Shown here piece after piece: positions 17,052 through 26,233 of a stretch of 64,000 bases of DNA. Below the pieces are notes generated by a model. The model did no database searches. It was not told the DNA's origin and saw only the letters and a program-made list of their open reading frames with translations. Position numbers and translations under genes: made by a program. Numbering within the stretch: the stretch's first letter is position 1; each line of letters starts with the position of its first letter. The stretch is from an uncultured Myxococcales bacterium (lineage in GTDB: Bacteria > Myxococcota_A > UBA9042). The DNA lies in NCBI GenBank assembly GCA_903842345.1, contig CAIMLR010000008.1, positions 62,001-126,000 of the forward strand, in the 5' to 3' direction.

Positions 17052-17693
17052 ATGAGCGCCACCCGCTTGCAATCCGACAGTGTCCACGTCCTGCCGAACA
17101 CGATCATGGTGCGCCTCAAGCGGCGGATCGCCCAGGCGTGGCTCAAGGCCAACGGCTGGCACACGGCTGGCGTCCTGCCCAACATTCCGCGGATGGTCGT
17201 CATCGCTGCGCCGCACACGACCAACTGGGACCTCGCGTTCATGCTGGCGGTCGCGTGGGACATCGGCTTTGAGGTCAAGTGGATCGGCAAGCACACGCTG
17301 TTCCAGGGACCGCTGGGGCCGCTGATGCGCTGGACCGGCGGGCTGCCGATTGACCGCAGCAAGCGCGCCAACCAGGTGGAGCAGGCGGCCGCGGCGATTC
17401 GCGGCGCCGATAGGATCCTGCTGGCGATTGCCCCGGAAGGGACCCGGTCGCGTTCGCCGTTTTGGCGCTCGGGCTTCTACCACATCGCGCTGGCCGCCCA
17501 AGTGCCGATTCTCTGTGGCTTTCTTGACTACGAGAACAAGGTGGGCGGCTTTGGCCCGCTGTTGGAGCCGACAGGCGACATGCACGAGGATTTTGCCAAG
17601 CTGCAGGCGTTCTACGGGCCGATCAAGGGCAAGTATCCGCAGAACTTTGGGCCGATCGCGCTCTCGCCGAAGAAGGATTTGCCGGCGAAGTAG
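17052..17693 (+). CDS. PlsC-type 1-acylglycerol-3-phosphate acyltransferase
   Basis: 213 residues. Motif I is HTTNWD (HX4D, catalytic His/Asp) and motif III is PEGTRS, both diagnostic of membrane-associated lysophosphatidate acyltransferases. WIGKHTLF and GGLPIDRS lie in between. These acylate lyso-lipids or related acceptors at the inner membrane. This short subfamily without an N-terminal membrane helix is common in bacteria and often has unknown acceptors. Start ATG 17052; ATG 17106 (before VRLKRR) is also possible. It follows the Insig-like gene by 63 bases and may be co-transcribed. Confidence 0.9.
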   Translation: MSATRLQSDSVHVLPNTIMVRLKRRIAQAWLKANGWHTAGVLPNIPRMVVIAAPHTTNWDLAFMLAVAWDIGFEVKWIGKHTLFQGPLGPLMRWTGGLPIDRSKRANQVEQAAAAIRGADRILLAIAPEGTRSRSPFWRSGFYHIALAAQVPILCGFLDYENKVGGFGPLLEPTGDMHEDFAKLQAFYGPIKGKYPQNFGPIALSPKKDLPAK

Positions 17694-17716
17694 TCGTGGA
17701 CGGCCCGGAAGGCTTG

Positions 17717-17730
17717 CTGCCACGTGGCAG
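17717..17730. promoter_or_regulatory. 14-bp perfect palindrome in convergent gap
   Basis: CTGCCACGTGGCAG is a perfect palindrome in the 153-base space between the convergent acyltransferase and lyase genes. It could be a protein-binding site or the stem of a short hairpin. There is no T-run beside it, so it is not a clear terminator. Confidence 0.35.
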
Positions 17731-17846
17731 GAGGAGCCGAACGTGAGCGGGAAGTTCAGCGGGCGTACCCCATCGCACTTCCTGCCATCGGCTTTCGGCC
17801 AGCGAGGGTCCTCCACCGTCGCCTGCTCGCGCACCGGTGGCGCCAT

Positions 17847-19457
17847 TTACGGCACCGTCAGACTCCACGATGTCGTTCCGACGTCCACACGCGACAGCGG
17901 TCCGTGCGTCGGTCCCACGCCATTGACCTGATCGCAGCCCACGTCGCCCGGCTGTGTCCGCGGTTGGCCGTCAATGTCCACCGGCACGTCCAGGCTGCCT
18001 TGCACCGCGCCAATCGCCGCGCTCCCCGCCGCCGGGCGCATCAGACCATCGGCCGCGCGCACCAGCTGCGGATCCACCTGCGTGAACCCGGTCGCCGGCG
18101 TGTAGCCCAGCGGCGCACCCGCGTACAGGTTGCCTGCCACGGTCGGATTCGCCAGGCCAATGCCCGTTGCCACCACCGCCGTCCGCGCCGCGGCGACGAG
18201 GTTATTGGCAAACGTCACGGTCGCCGGCTGCAGCGGGTTCGTGTCGGCGCCGAAAATCAGACTCTGGTCGCAGTCGTAGACGGTGTTGAAGGCCACGAGC
18301 GCGTCCTGCACCTGCGCGTAGCCGCCGGCCTGGGCGTTGGCCTGACCGGACATGAGGACCAGCCCGCCGCGCGCCGCGGAAGTCGTCCGCACGCCTTCCA
18401 CGTAATTGTTGGTCACGCGGTGCTTGGCGCCGATGATGCGGATGCCGCCCGCGTCGGTTGCGCCTTCCGTCAGGAAGATGTTGCCGTCCACGGTGGAGCC
18501 GCTGCCGTTGCGCAGCGTGACCTGGCCAATGCAGCGCTGAAACGTGTTGCCGCGGATGACGTTGGCGCCGGACTTGACGGAGATGATTTCCGCGTCGCCG
18601 CTCATCGCGACGAACAGGTTGGCCTCAACGGTGGTGGACGAGTCCGTGCTGGCCTCCGCGCCGGTGCCGATGCGAATCGCTTCGTTGCCGTTGGTGCCGG
18701 TGATGGGGCGGTTGGCAAACAGGTTGTGGTCAATTTGGTCAAAATCCGTCTGCGTCGACAGCCGCCAGACGACGAGCAGCGTGCCGGGGTTGGTCTTGCC
18801 GGAGAACACGCAGTGATCCACGCGGTTGTATTGGCCGTACAGGCTGACCCATTTGACGTCATTCGTGTTGCCACCGTCGAAGTCGACAATGGCCAGCTCG
18901 GTGATCCGGCAGTGGTCGCAGTTCTTCTTGCCGGACTTGAGCTCTACCAGCGCAGTTCCGGCGCTTTGGCCGCCGTGCAGGTACAAGCCTTGCAGCGTGG
19001 CATAGGCGCCGCCCATCGAAATCTGCGTCTTGCCCGTGAAAACGGCCTGCCCGGGATGCTGTGCGGCGATGACGATGGGCGCCGCAGCGGTCCCGGGCGC
19101 CGTGAAGCTGAGCACGGCGTCGGTGTAGGTGCCGTCGGCAAGGCACAGCGTCGTGCCGGGCACAAGGGACTGCACCGCTGCGGCCAACTCCGCAACGCTG
19201 CTCACGACGCTGTCACACGCCAACGGCGGCGCTTGAACATCCGCCGCAACGTCCGCCGCGGTCGAATCCTGAACGTCCGGGTCTGCGGCTGCGTCCGTTG
19301 CACCCGCGTCAGTTTCGGCGATCGCGGCGTCCAGCTTGGCGTCGGGGGCGACGATGAGGCCTCCGCTTCCCACCGTGGACGTGCTGCAGCCGACCAGCCA
19401 CGCCAGGCAGGCGCAACCATACCCGGCCATCCGCAGCCCATTTTTCTTTCGCGCCAT
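17847..19457 (-). CDS. PL6-type polysaccharide lyase lipoprotein
   Basis: 536 residues, lipoprotein signal ending LAWLVGC, then an Asp/Ala-rich linker. The mature part is a right-handed parallel beta-helix of the chondroitinase B / alginate lyase family (PL6). Visible signatures are NGNEAIRIG, AEIISVKSGANVIRGNTF, VTLRNG and GGIRIIG-x2-HRVTNNY. The Lys of SVKSG and the Arg of TLRNG correspond to the catalytic base and acid of PL6. The usual LRHG reads LRNG here. It probably cleaves a uronate-containing polysaccharide by beta-elimination outside the cell. ATG 19457 gives the shortest sensible signal; in-frame ATGs at 19430 and 19496 are alternatives. Confidence 0.85.
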   Translation of the reverse strand: MARKKNGLRMAGYGCACLAWLVGCSTSTVGSGGLIVAPDAKLDAAIAETDAGATDAAADPDVQDSTAADVAADVQAPPLACDSVVSSVAELAAAVQSLVPGTTLCLADGTYTDAVLSFTAPGTAAAPIVIAAQHPGQAVFTGKTQISMGGAYATLQGLYLHGGQSAGTALVELKSGKKNCDHCRITELAIVDFDGGNTNDVKWVSLYGQYNRVDHCVFSGKTNPGTLLVVWRLSTQTDFDQIDHNLFANRPITGTNGNEAIRIGTGAEASTDSSTTVEANLFVAMSGDAEIISVKSGANVIRGNTFQRCIGQVTLRNGSGSTVDGNIFLTEGATDAGGIRIIGAKHRVTNNYVEGVRTTSAARGGLVLMSGQANAQAGGYAQVQDALVAFNTVYDCDQSLIFGADTNPLQPATVTFANNLVAAARTAVVATGIGLANPTVAGNLYAGAPLGYTPATGFTQVDPQLVRAADGLMRPAAGSAAIGAVQGSLDVPVDIDGQPRTQPGDVGCDQVNGVGPTHGPLSRVDVGTTSWSLTVP

Positions 19458-19574
19458 TCTACGTCCCCGCGCGGCTTGCCGTCGCTGTTTCCGCATGGTT
19501 GGAGTCTGGAATGCCCAGAGGTCGCTTGTCTCGCCGGCCGCAAGCGGAGCGGCACCAGCCACGCCGCTGCCGCG

Positions 19575-22500
19575 CTACGGACCGTTGTGGATTGGCCCCG
19601 AGTCACCCGCGGGCGCGGCACCTCCGCCCGCGCCGCCGGCACCAAACTTCAGCAGCGATGCGGCATCCAGTTTCACCGCGGCGCCGCCCGATGTGACGAT
19701 CGCATACGACGGTCCGCCCGTGCCACCGCCGCCCGCGCCGCCCGCGCCACCTGTCCCGCCCTTGCCGCCCGCCGCGCCGCCGCCGCCACAGGCTGGCAGG
19801 CCCAACTGGCAGCCGTAGCTTGTGTACGTGTACGGGTACGTGCCGCACGAGCCTTGGCTGACGCAGTAGTAGTTGTTGCCGCAGACCGAGTTGCCGGCCG
19901 AACCCGACGTGCCGGACGCGCCGCTGCCCCCCGCGCCACCCGCTGAACCTTGGCCGCCTTTGCCCGACTGGAGCGTGCTGCCGGCAAGGGTGACGTTCGC
20001 ATTCGCACCAGAGACGAGCAGCGCGGTCGATGCGCCGCCGCCATGGCCCGGTTTGCCGCCGGTGCCGCCAGAGCCGCCGCAGCCGCAGGTTCCGTTCGAG
20101 CCGCACGCGTTGGCGCCGCTGGTTTGGCACGAGGTGCCGCAGCCACCGCCGCCGCAGGTAGCATAGGCGGCGCAGGATCCGCTGCCGCCCGAGGTTCCCG
20201 CGTTGCCGCCGGATCCGGCGTTGCCGGCCTTGCCGTCGGACGGGGTGAAGCCGAGCGCGGTGAAGGTTCCGGCGACGCTTCCCGCCGCGCCCGCTGCGCC
20301 GACCGCGCCCGTTGTGCCGTTGCTGCAGGTGTAGTTCTTGCACCCGGTCACGCCCGCCACCGCGGTTGACGTCCCGCCATTGCCGGCGTTGTTGGCGGTC
20401 ACGTTGACGTGGTTGAGGTAGAACGCTGAGTTGTCGCCGCTGACGAGGACCGCGACAACCGACTTGCCGTCCACGTCATTGGCCGTTGCCGCCGCCGCCT
20501 GCGTCTGAATCGTCATGAACCACAAACCGCTCGGGTGGACGACGTTGGTTGCCTTCACCGCCGTCGACGTGCCTTGGAGCACCGTGCTGGCGATGTTGGT
20601 GTTGGCGTTGCAGTCGCGGGTCCAGCCGGAAGCGCCGACCACCCAGCCACCTTGGATGGACAAGCCCGCCGCGGTGTCCGGCAACACGAGGCTTTCGGTG
20701 TACGTGCCGGGCGCGACAAAAACGTTTGGCAAGCCCTGCAGGGCGGCGCCGGCGACTCCCTTGGTGAGGGTCGCCCATGGCTTGGCCTGCGAACCGTCCC
20801 CTGAGACGTCGCTACCGCCCGCGGCGCTGACGAAGACGCCGAGCGTGCCAGCCGCGGCGTAGCTCGGGTCGCACGTGCAAGCCGCCGCGCTGCACGTCTC
20901 CCATGGGCTGCAGACCTTGCCGCACGCGCCGCAGTTGGTGACGTCGCTGGCCTGGTCGACGCAGACGCCGTTGCAGGTCTGGGTCGGGCAAATGCACACG
21001 CCGGTCGCGCAGCCTGGGGTCGGCTGGGCGCACGGACTGCCGAGATCCTGCCATACGCCAAGCGAGTCGCATTGTTGGGGTTGGCCGGCGGTGCAGCCGA
21101 GCGCATCGGGCGCGCATGCACCTTCGCACCCGCCGAGGACGCACGCTTGATCGACGCACGCGGCGGGCGCGCCCCAGGCGCCGCTGGCGTCGCAGGTCGC
21201 GACGCCATTGCCGACGCACTGGGTCGTGCCGGGTGTGCACGAGCCGACACAGGCGCCCGCGACGCAGGCTTGGCTCACGCAGGCAATCGGCGAGCCCCAA
21301 GCGCCGGCACTGTCGCAGACTTGGCCGCTGTTCCCGGCGCACATGCCGGCCAGCGGTTCGCACTCGCCTTGGCAGACGCCCGCGACGCAGGCCTGATTGA
21401 CGCACCCGATGGGCGATCCCCACGCGCCGGTGCTGTCACACACGGCCACGCCGTTGCCGACACACGTCGTGTCGCTCGGCAGGCAAACGCCCGTGCACCC
21501 GCCGGCGACGCAGGCCTGATTGACGCACGCGGCGGGCGCGCCCCACTTGCCGACACTGTCGCAGGCCTGGATCCCGTTGTTGAAGCATTGCGTGGTCTTG
21601 GGTGCGCACTCGCCCTGGCATTCGCTCCCGATACACGTCTGGTCGACGCACGCGACGGGTGAGCCCCACGCACCGCTGTTGTCGCACTTCGCCACGCCGT
21701 TGCCGACGCACACGACCGAGCTCGGCGTGCAACTGCCCGCGCACGCGCCGCCCACGCACGTCTGGCCGGTGCAGGTCACGGGCGCGCCCCAGGCGCCGTT
21801 GCTGTCGCAGGTCGCGACGCCGTTGCCGACGCATTGGATCGCGTTCGGCGTGCAGCCGCCCACGCACGTGCCGTACTTGCATGCCTGGTTCGAGCACGGC
21901 ACGGATGCGACAAGCTGGCCGGTCGCGTCGCAGCTTTGCACGCTGTTGCCGGAGCACTGCGAAGTCATCGGCACGCAGCTGCCGGTGCACGTGCCGCTGA
22001 AGCAGGCCGAGCTTGCGCACGGAACCACGCTGCCCCATTGCCCCGCGTTGTCGCAGGTCGCGACGCCGTTCTGGACGCACTGTGTGGCGTTCGGCGCGCA
22101 CTGGCCGACGCACGCGCCGTTGACGCACGCCGACTCGAAGCAAGGAACCGGCGCGCTCCAATTACCCGTGTTGTCGCAGGTTTGGACGCCGTTTTCCGCG
22201 CAGGTCTTCGCGGTCGGGACGCAGTCGCCGCTGCACGCGCCGTTGACGCACGCCTGGTTGACGCACGCGACCGGCGCGCCCCAGTTGCCGGTCGCGTCGC
22301 ACGTGACCACGGCGTTGTTCACGCAGACGGCGGCGGTGGACGTGCACGCGGCGTCGGGTCCGGATGCGTCGAAAACCTCAGACTGCCCGTCGGTTTCTGT
22401 GGCCAGCGCGTCCGTGCCCTCGGCCAGCGCGTCCGTGCCCTCGGCCAGCGCGTCGATTGCGTCGGTCAGCGCTTGCGCGTCCAGAGTTGCGACCTCGCCG

Positions 22501-22793
22501 GCGTCCGCCAGCGCATCGGCGTCCCCCGGGGCTGCATCCGCAGCGTCCGCCAGCGCATCGGCATCTGCGAGGATCGCGTCGGCAACAACGGCGTCGGCTT
22601 GCGACCCCAGGTCCGCGGCGTCCAGTTCGGCGGCGTCGGCCAGTGGCGCTGAATCGGATCCGGCCGTGTCCGTCGCGTCGAACGCCATCGCCGCGTCCGC
22701 CATGGTCGGGCCTTGGCTCGGATTCGGCGGCGCGCAAGCCGCAACCAGCAGCGCGGTGAGCATCCCCGCGCCAAGCCCTCGTGTCATCGGCAT
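19575..22793 (-). CDS. Large lipoprotein, ten 41-residue six-Cys repeats plus beta-helix and Gly-rich tail
   Basis: 1072 residues. Lipidated Cys at 20 (MLTALLVAAC), then an Asp/Ala linker to about 149. Residues 150-559 are ten consecutive 41-residue units with six Cys each (C1, 8, 16, 28, 33, 38), typified by GNGVATCD-SGAWG-P. Unit 4 lacks the Trp, and a degenerate eleventh unit follows. Around 700 there is a pectate-lyase-like beta-helix start (GDGSQAKPWATL, VFVAPGTYTESL). The last 250 residues are very Gly/Ala-rich with further Cys. Known relatives are uncharacterised myxobacterial surface proteins; adhesion or stalk function is inference. GGAG nine bases before ATG 22793 supports the start. 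Confidence 0.85.
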   Translation of the reverse strand: MPMTRGLGAGMLTALLVAACAPPNPSQGPTMADAAMAFDATDTAGSDSAPLADAAELDAADLGSQADAVVADAILADADALADAADAAPGDADALADAGEVATLDAQALTDAIDALAEGTDALAEGTDALATETDGQSEVFDASGPDAACTSTAAVCVNNAVVTCDATGNWGAPVACVNQACVNGACSGDCVPTAKTCAENGVQTCDNTGNWSAPVPCFESACVNGACVGQCAPNATQCVQNGVATCDNAGQWGSVVPCASSACFSGTCTGSCVPMTSQCSGNSVQSCDATGQLVASVPCSNQACKYGTCVGGCTPNAIQCVGNGVATCDSNGAWGAPVTCTGQTCVGGACAGSCTPSSVVCVGNGVAKCDNSGAWGSPVACVDQTCIGSECQGECAPKTTQCFNNGIQACDSVGKWGAPAACVNQACVAGGCTGVCLPSDTTCVGNGVAVCDSTGAWGSPIGCVNQACVAGVCQGECEPLAGMCAGNSGQVCDSAGAWGSPIACVSQACVAGACVGSCTPGTTQCVGNGVATCDASGAWGAPAACVDQACVLGGCEGACAPDALGCTAGQPQQCDSLGVWQDLGSPCAQPTPGCATGVCICPTQTCNGVCVDQASDVTNCGACGKVCSPWETCSAAACTCDPSYAAAGTLGVFVSAAGGSDVSGDGSQAKPWATLTKGVAGAALQGLPNVFVAPGTYTESLVLPDTAAGLSIQGGWVVGASGWTRDCNANTNIASTVLQGTSTAVKATNVVHPSGLWFMTIQTQAAAATANDVDGKSVVAVLVSGDNSAFYLNHVNVTANNAGNGGTSTAVAGVTGCKNYTCSNGTTGAVGAAGAAGSVAGTFTALGFTPSDGKAGNAGSGGNAGTSGGSGSCAAYATCGGGGCGTSCQTSGANACGSNGTCGCGGSGGTGGKPGHGGGASTALLVSGANANVTLAGSTLQSGKGGQGSAGGAGGSGASGTSGSAGNSVCGNNYYCVSQGSCGTYPYTYTSYGCQLGLPACGGGGAAGGKGGTGGAGGAGGGGTGGPSYAIVTSGGAAVKLDAASLLKFGAGGAGGGAAPAGDSGPIHNGP
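21117..22346 (-). repeat. Ten tandem 123-bp coding repeats
   Basis: Encodes the ten 41-residue six-Cys units of the large lipoprotein. The units have no length change among them, so the array is strictly in register although the sequences have diverged. The period is 123 bases. Confidence 0.85.
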
Positions 22794-23071
22794 TCCAGTC
22801 GACTCCCGCCCGCCGCCTCGCGCCGTCCCGCGCCGCCGTTCGGGCAGGCTGGAGTGTACGTCGCGCGGCGGCTGCGTCAAGGGACCCCGTCGGGGATTGC
22901 GCTCAGAAAATAGGGGGTTATCGCATGGCAAGCTGGGCGCGACCGCTAGGTGCCGGCGGGGTCTCGCTGCGCCAGTCGCCGTCCTCGCTGAGCGCTTACG
23001 CAGCGTGGCAGCGCCGCGCGCCCGCGATCCCGCACGCCGGGGCCTGCTGGCAAGGGCCGAAAGGGCTGACC

Positions 23072-23551
23072 TCACCGCGCGCGGACGACCAACTCAGCGA
23101 CCTGCAGATGGTGCAGCAGCTCACGCAGGATCAGCGCCCGGGCAAAGAACGCGGCATCGACGGGCAGACCCTCCTGCGCGGCGGGGCGGCCCAGCGCCAC
23201 CGCGGCCAGCCGTTCGAACAGCCGCTCGACCGCTGCCACACTGACGGTCATCTCCGCTGCCTCGACCGCGCCCGCCAGCACCGCCAGCGCGCCCACCGCC
23301 GGATCGCGGCTCAGCAGTTGCGCGCCCACCGGCACTTGCCGATGCACACGCATCACTTCGTCCTCAATCGCGTTGATGGCTTCTTCCAACTCGCCAGGCG
23401 TGGGCGGCGCGTGGTGCAAGTGGCGCTGTGCGACCTGCTGCCAGCCGAGGTTGAGCACCACCTGCGCTTGGTTCACCGTGAGTGCCGTCGTCACGGGGTC
23501 CAACAGCAAGAGGATCGGGAGAGGCACATCGAGGCCCTGTTGTGGTTGCAT
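23072..23551 (-). CDS. Hypothetical protein, 159 residues
   Basis: Not recognised. The product is rich in Leu/Ala/Val and appears mostly helical, with PPTPGELEEAINAIEDEVMRV and AAVERLFERLAAVALG as likely amphipathic helices. There is no signal peptide and only modest hydrophobicity, so it is probably cytoplasmic. GAGGAGA upstream of ATG 23551 sets the start; the frame extends to 23605 without support. It lies downstream of the FMN reductase gene on the same strand (61-base gap), so co-transcription is possible. Confidence 0.6.
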   Translation of the reverse strand: MQPQQGLDVPLPILLLLDPVTTALTVNQAQVVLNLGWQQVAQRHLHHAPPTPGELEEAINAIEDEVMRVHRQVPVGAQLLSRDPAVGALAVLAGAVEAAEMTVSVAAVERLFERLAAVALGRPAAQEGLPVDAAFFARALILRELLHHLQVAELVVRAR

Positions 23552-23611
23552 CGCAGATTCTCCTCGGACGTCGGCGCAATCGGGTTCACGCGCCGGCAAC
23601 AGCACCCGCGC

Positions 23612-24172
23612 TCAGGATTTGCCGTTCGCAGCAATCCAGTCGGCAAAGGCCGTCATGAATCCTTTCAGGAAATCGCGCGTCCGGTCGTTGATCAGCTTGC
23701 CATTTGCATCAAACAGCTTGTCCGCGCCGCCAATGTACGCTTCCGGCTGTTGCATGGCCGGGACGTTCAAGAACACCAGCGATTGCCGCAAATGATGGTT
23801 CGCGCCAAACCCGCCGATGGCGCCCGGCGACGCGCTGACGACCGCGCCCGGCTTGCCGCTCCAGACGTTCTGGCCATACGGCCTTGACGCAACGTCCAGC
23901 GCGTTCTTCAGCGCGGCAGGTACGGAGCGATTGTATTCAGGCGTAACGAACAGAACCGCGTCGGCGGCCTTGATCCGCGCGCGAAACGCGGTCCACTCGG
24001 CTGGCGGATCTGCATCGTGATCCTGGTTGTAGAGCGGCAACCGGCCGATCTCGACGATGCTGAGTTTCAGCGTGGGAGGCGCGAGTTCCACCAGCACACT
24101 CGCCACCTGTCGGTTGATGGAGGCTTTGCGAAGGCTCCCGATAATTACGGCTACGTCGCTGGTCTTGGCCAT
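23612..24172 (-). CDS. NAD(P)H-dependent FMN reductase
   Basis: 186-residue flavodoxin-like oxidoreductase of the NADPH-dependent FMN reductase family (ChrR, azoreductase and YieF relatives). The phosphate-binding loop is GSLRKASINR (12-21). The signature TPEYNRSVPAALKNALD follows at about 77-93, then SPGAIGGFGA, which contacts the flavin. It reduces quinones, chromate or azo dyes using NAD(P)H in the cytoplasm. GGAGG precedes ATG 24172. On the other strand beyond it lie fragments of an ester cyclase and a LysR regulator, which may once have belonged to the same module. Confidence 0.93.
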   Translation of the reverse strand: MAKTSDVAVIIGSLRKASINRQVASVLVELAPPTLKLSIVEIGRLPLYNQDHDADPPAEWTAFRARIKAADAVLFVTPEYNRSVPAALKNALDVASRPYGQNVWSGKPGAVVSASPGAIGGFGANHHLRQSLVFLNVPAMQQPEAYIGGADKLFDANGKLINDRTRDFLKGFMTAFADWIAANGKS

Positions 24173-24348
24173 TTGGAACCTCCGCGGGGGGACGCGAGTC
24201 GGGGTGCGCTAAAGGCTAACAACAGCTCAAAAGGTAGCGCGGCGCCTGCCGTACCGCAAGGACGGAAGCGCCGCCACGTTCACTTCGCCGCGACCGATGA
24301 CAATCTGGAGCGCGCGGGCGGCGACCGGGAGGGCGACCGCGCCCGGAC

Positions 24349-24618
24349 GTGAATCCGTCGTTTGACACGCCTCCTCGCTGGCTTGCCGAGCATCCGATTC
24401 GCTTCGGCTCGGGTGACTGGACCGCGGTAACTGGCTTCATGACGGGAGCGTTCAGCCAGCCCATGCCGATTGGCGGCGGCAAGACCCTTGCGCCAACAGG
24501 CAATTCGTTTCGCCTGAGCATGGCGACGATCGGCCACTGGAAAGGCGGCACGATGGACCATGAGTGGCTGTTCTGGGACAGCCAGGACTTCATGAAGCAG
24601 TTGGGGCTGGCGAAGTAG
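24349..24618 (+). pseudogene. Ester cyclase (SnoaL-like) C-terminal fragment
   Basis: 89 codons from a GTG, matching only the C-terminal half of SnoaL-like ester cyclase proteins: IRFGSGDWTAVTGFMTGAF, the GGGKTLAPTGNSF turn, and the end DFMKQLGLAK. A full family member has about 140-170 residues with an N-terminal helical half, which is missing; the frame is closed by TGA at 24298-24300. No ribosome site is seen at the GTG. I read it as a remnant rather than a working gene. Confidence 0.65.
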
Positions 24619-24645
24619 CTCTGTCACCACGACGACCCACCGCAC

Positions 24646-24864
24646 TTAAGTCGGCATCGGCCGATTCGCCAGCGGCGCGTGGGGCTCCAGCACGACGCGC
24701 AAGCTACCACGCGCCAATTCGTCCGCAATCAGCGGCTCAAGCGCGTAGCAGAGGCCGATGCCAGCGACCGCCAGGGACCGGATGAGCGCCGAGTCGTTCG
24801 TCGTCACCGGCCCGCGCACGGGCACGCGCCAGCGTCGAATTGTGATTCGGGAACAAGGCGTCAT
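24646..24864 (-). pseudogene. LysR-family regulator fragment
   Basis: About 72 codons that match only the end of a LysR-type effector-binding domain: TTNDSALIRSLAVAGIGLCY followed by ELARGSLRVVLEP. The DNA-binding domain and most of the effector domain are absent, and the neighbouring peroxidase frame occupies the place where they should be. It is most likely the relic of a regulator that was divergent from the ester cyclase or FMN reductase genes. Confidence 0.65.
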
Positions 24865-24909
24865 GGTTGCGCTGTGCGTTTTCGCTGCTGTCCATGGGCA
24901 TTTCCTCCC

Positions 24910-26232
24910 GTGGACGAGCCCACAGCCCGGTCCGCTTCTCCAGCCGCTGCGGGTCTGCTGCTGGCCGGGTCAGCGCTGGCGGGCATGGCGGCCTATCGGG
25001 GCATGGGGCCGCGGCGCGTTGCGGTGGAGACGCCGGCGGTTGCGCCGCAGCCGGTGGTCGCGCCGGAAGTGGCCGAACACAAGGCGCATGACGAGAAGCT
25101 CGCTGCGCCGGAGGTTCCAGAACGTCCCATTGAAATCGCGCGTGAAACGCCAACGCCTCCAGCAAGTGAAGTGGTACCGCCGACGAACGCCGTTGCGGAC
25201 AATGCGGCGGCTGCGGCGCTGGGCAAGCGCCTGTTCTTTGACAAGCACCTGAGCACGGACGCGACGATTGCCTGCGCGAGCTGCCACGATCCTGCGCACG
25301 GCTTTTCCGACCCGAAGCCGTTCTCGGTCGGCGTCCGTGGCCAACTCGGCGGACGTCATGCGATGCCGATCACCGCCGTCGGGTTTCAGGCCTTTACGCT
25401 GTGGGACGGACGCGCGGATTCCGTCTGGGCGCAGCCGATCAAAGCGATTGAAAATCCGAAGGAAATGGACCTGACTCGCCTCGAGCTGGCGCGGGTGGTG
25501 GCGACGAACTACCGCGCCGAATATGAAGCGCTCTTTGGCGCGATGCCGCCTCTGGACCAGACGCCGGTGCGAGGCAAACCGGGGATGGTGGAGTGGGACG
25601 GGCTGCCGGAAACCATCCGCAACGACGTCGACGAAGTGGCGGCGAATGTGGGCAAGGCGCTGGAGGCCTACGAGCGAACGGTGACGTGCTCGGACACGCG
25701 CTTTGACCAGTGGGTGCGCGGCGAGGTGACGCTGACGACGCAGGAAATGAACGGTGCGCAGTCGTTTGTCGCGCATCGGTGCGCTCGCTGTCATGACGGT
25801 CCGGCGTTCTCGGACGGAAAGTTCCACAACATCGGCGTGCCGTCGACGGATGTGGGGCGCTCGGGCGGAATTCCGCAGCTACTGGCCGATAGCTTCAACG
25901 GCGCGGGGCTTTTCTCCGACGACCTCGCGGCGGGGCAAGTCAAGCCCGCGGCGGCGGCGACGGAGACGGGAACGGAAGGGGCGTTCAAGACGCCGAGGCT
26001 GCGCGGCGCGGGGCAACGGACGTTCTTTGGCCACGCGTCGCACCAGGAAACTCTGCGGGGATTTATTGCGGACATTTATCGCGGCGGGCGTGGGGGCCGC
26101 GATGTGACGGTGGGGACGCTGGATCCGCAAATGCAAGGCGTGGCCGTACCGAACGACGAACTCGATGATCTCGTGGCGTTTCTGCACACACTCGATTGCC
26201 CCGGCAATGTGACTGCAACCGCCGCGCCCTGA
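24910..26232 (+). CDS. Di-heme cytochrome c peroxidase (MauG family)
   Basis: About 440 residues. It reduces H2O2 with electrons from small cytochromes in the periplasm, or performs a related MauG-type oxidation. Two haem sites are present: CASCHDPAHGFSD (C122-H126) and CARCHDGPAFSD (C291-H295). KRLFFDKHLS and NPKEM are typical of the family. An N-terminal hydrophobic segment (SPAAAGLLLAGSALAGMAAY) and a Pro/Ala/Val-rich linker suggest a membrane anchor. The start is uncertain: GTG 24910 lacks a ribosome site, and the region just upstream is occupied by regulator debris, so the native 5' end may have been replaced. Confidence 0.88.
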   Translation: MDEPTARSASPAAAGLLLAGSALAGMAAYRGMGPRRVAVETPAVAPQPVVAPEVAEHKAHDEKLAAPEVPERPIEIARETPTPPASEVVPPTNAVADNAAAAALGKRLFFDKHLSTDATIACASCHDPAHGFSDPKPFSVGVRGQLGGRHAMPITAVGFQAFTLWDGRADSVWAQPIKAIENPKEMDLTRLELARVVATNYRAEYEALFGAMPPLDQTPVRGKPGMVEWDGLPETIRNDVDEVAANVGKALEAYERTVTCSDTRFDQWVRGEVTLTTQEMNGAQSFVAHRCARCHDGPAFSDGKFHNIGVPSTDVGRSGGIPQLLADSFNGAGLFSDDLAAGQVKPAAAATETGTEGAFKTPRLRGAGQRTFFGHASHQETLRGFIADIYRGGRGGRDVTVGTLDPQMQGVAVPNDELDDLVAFLHTLDCPGNVTATAAP

Positions 26233-26233
26233 A

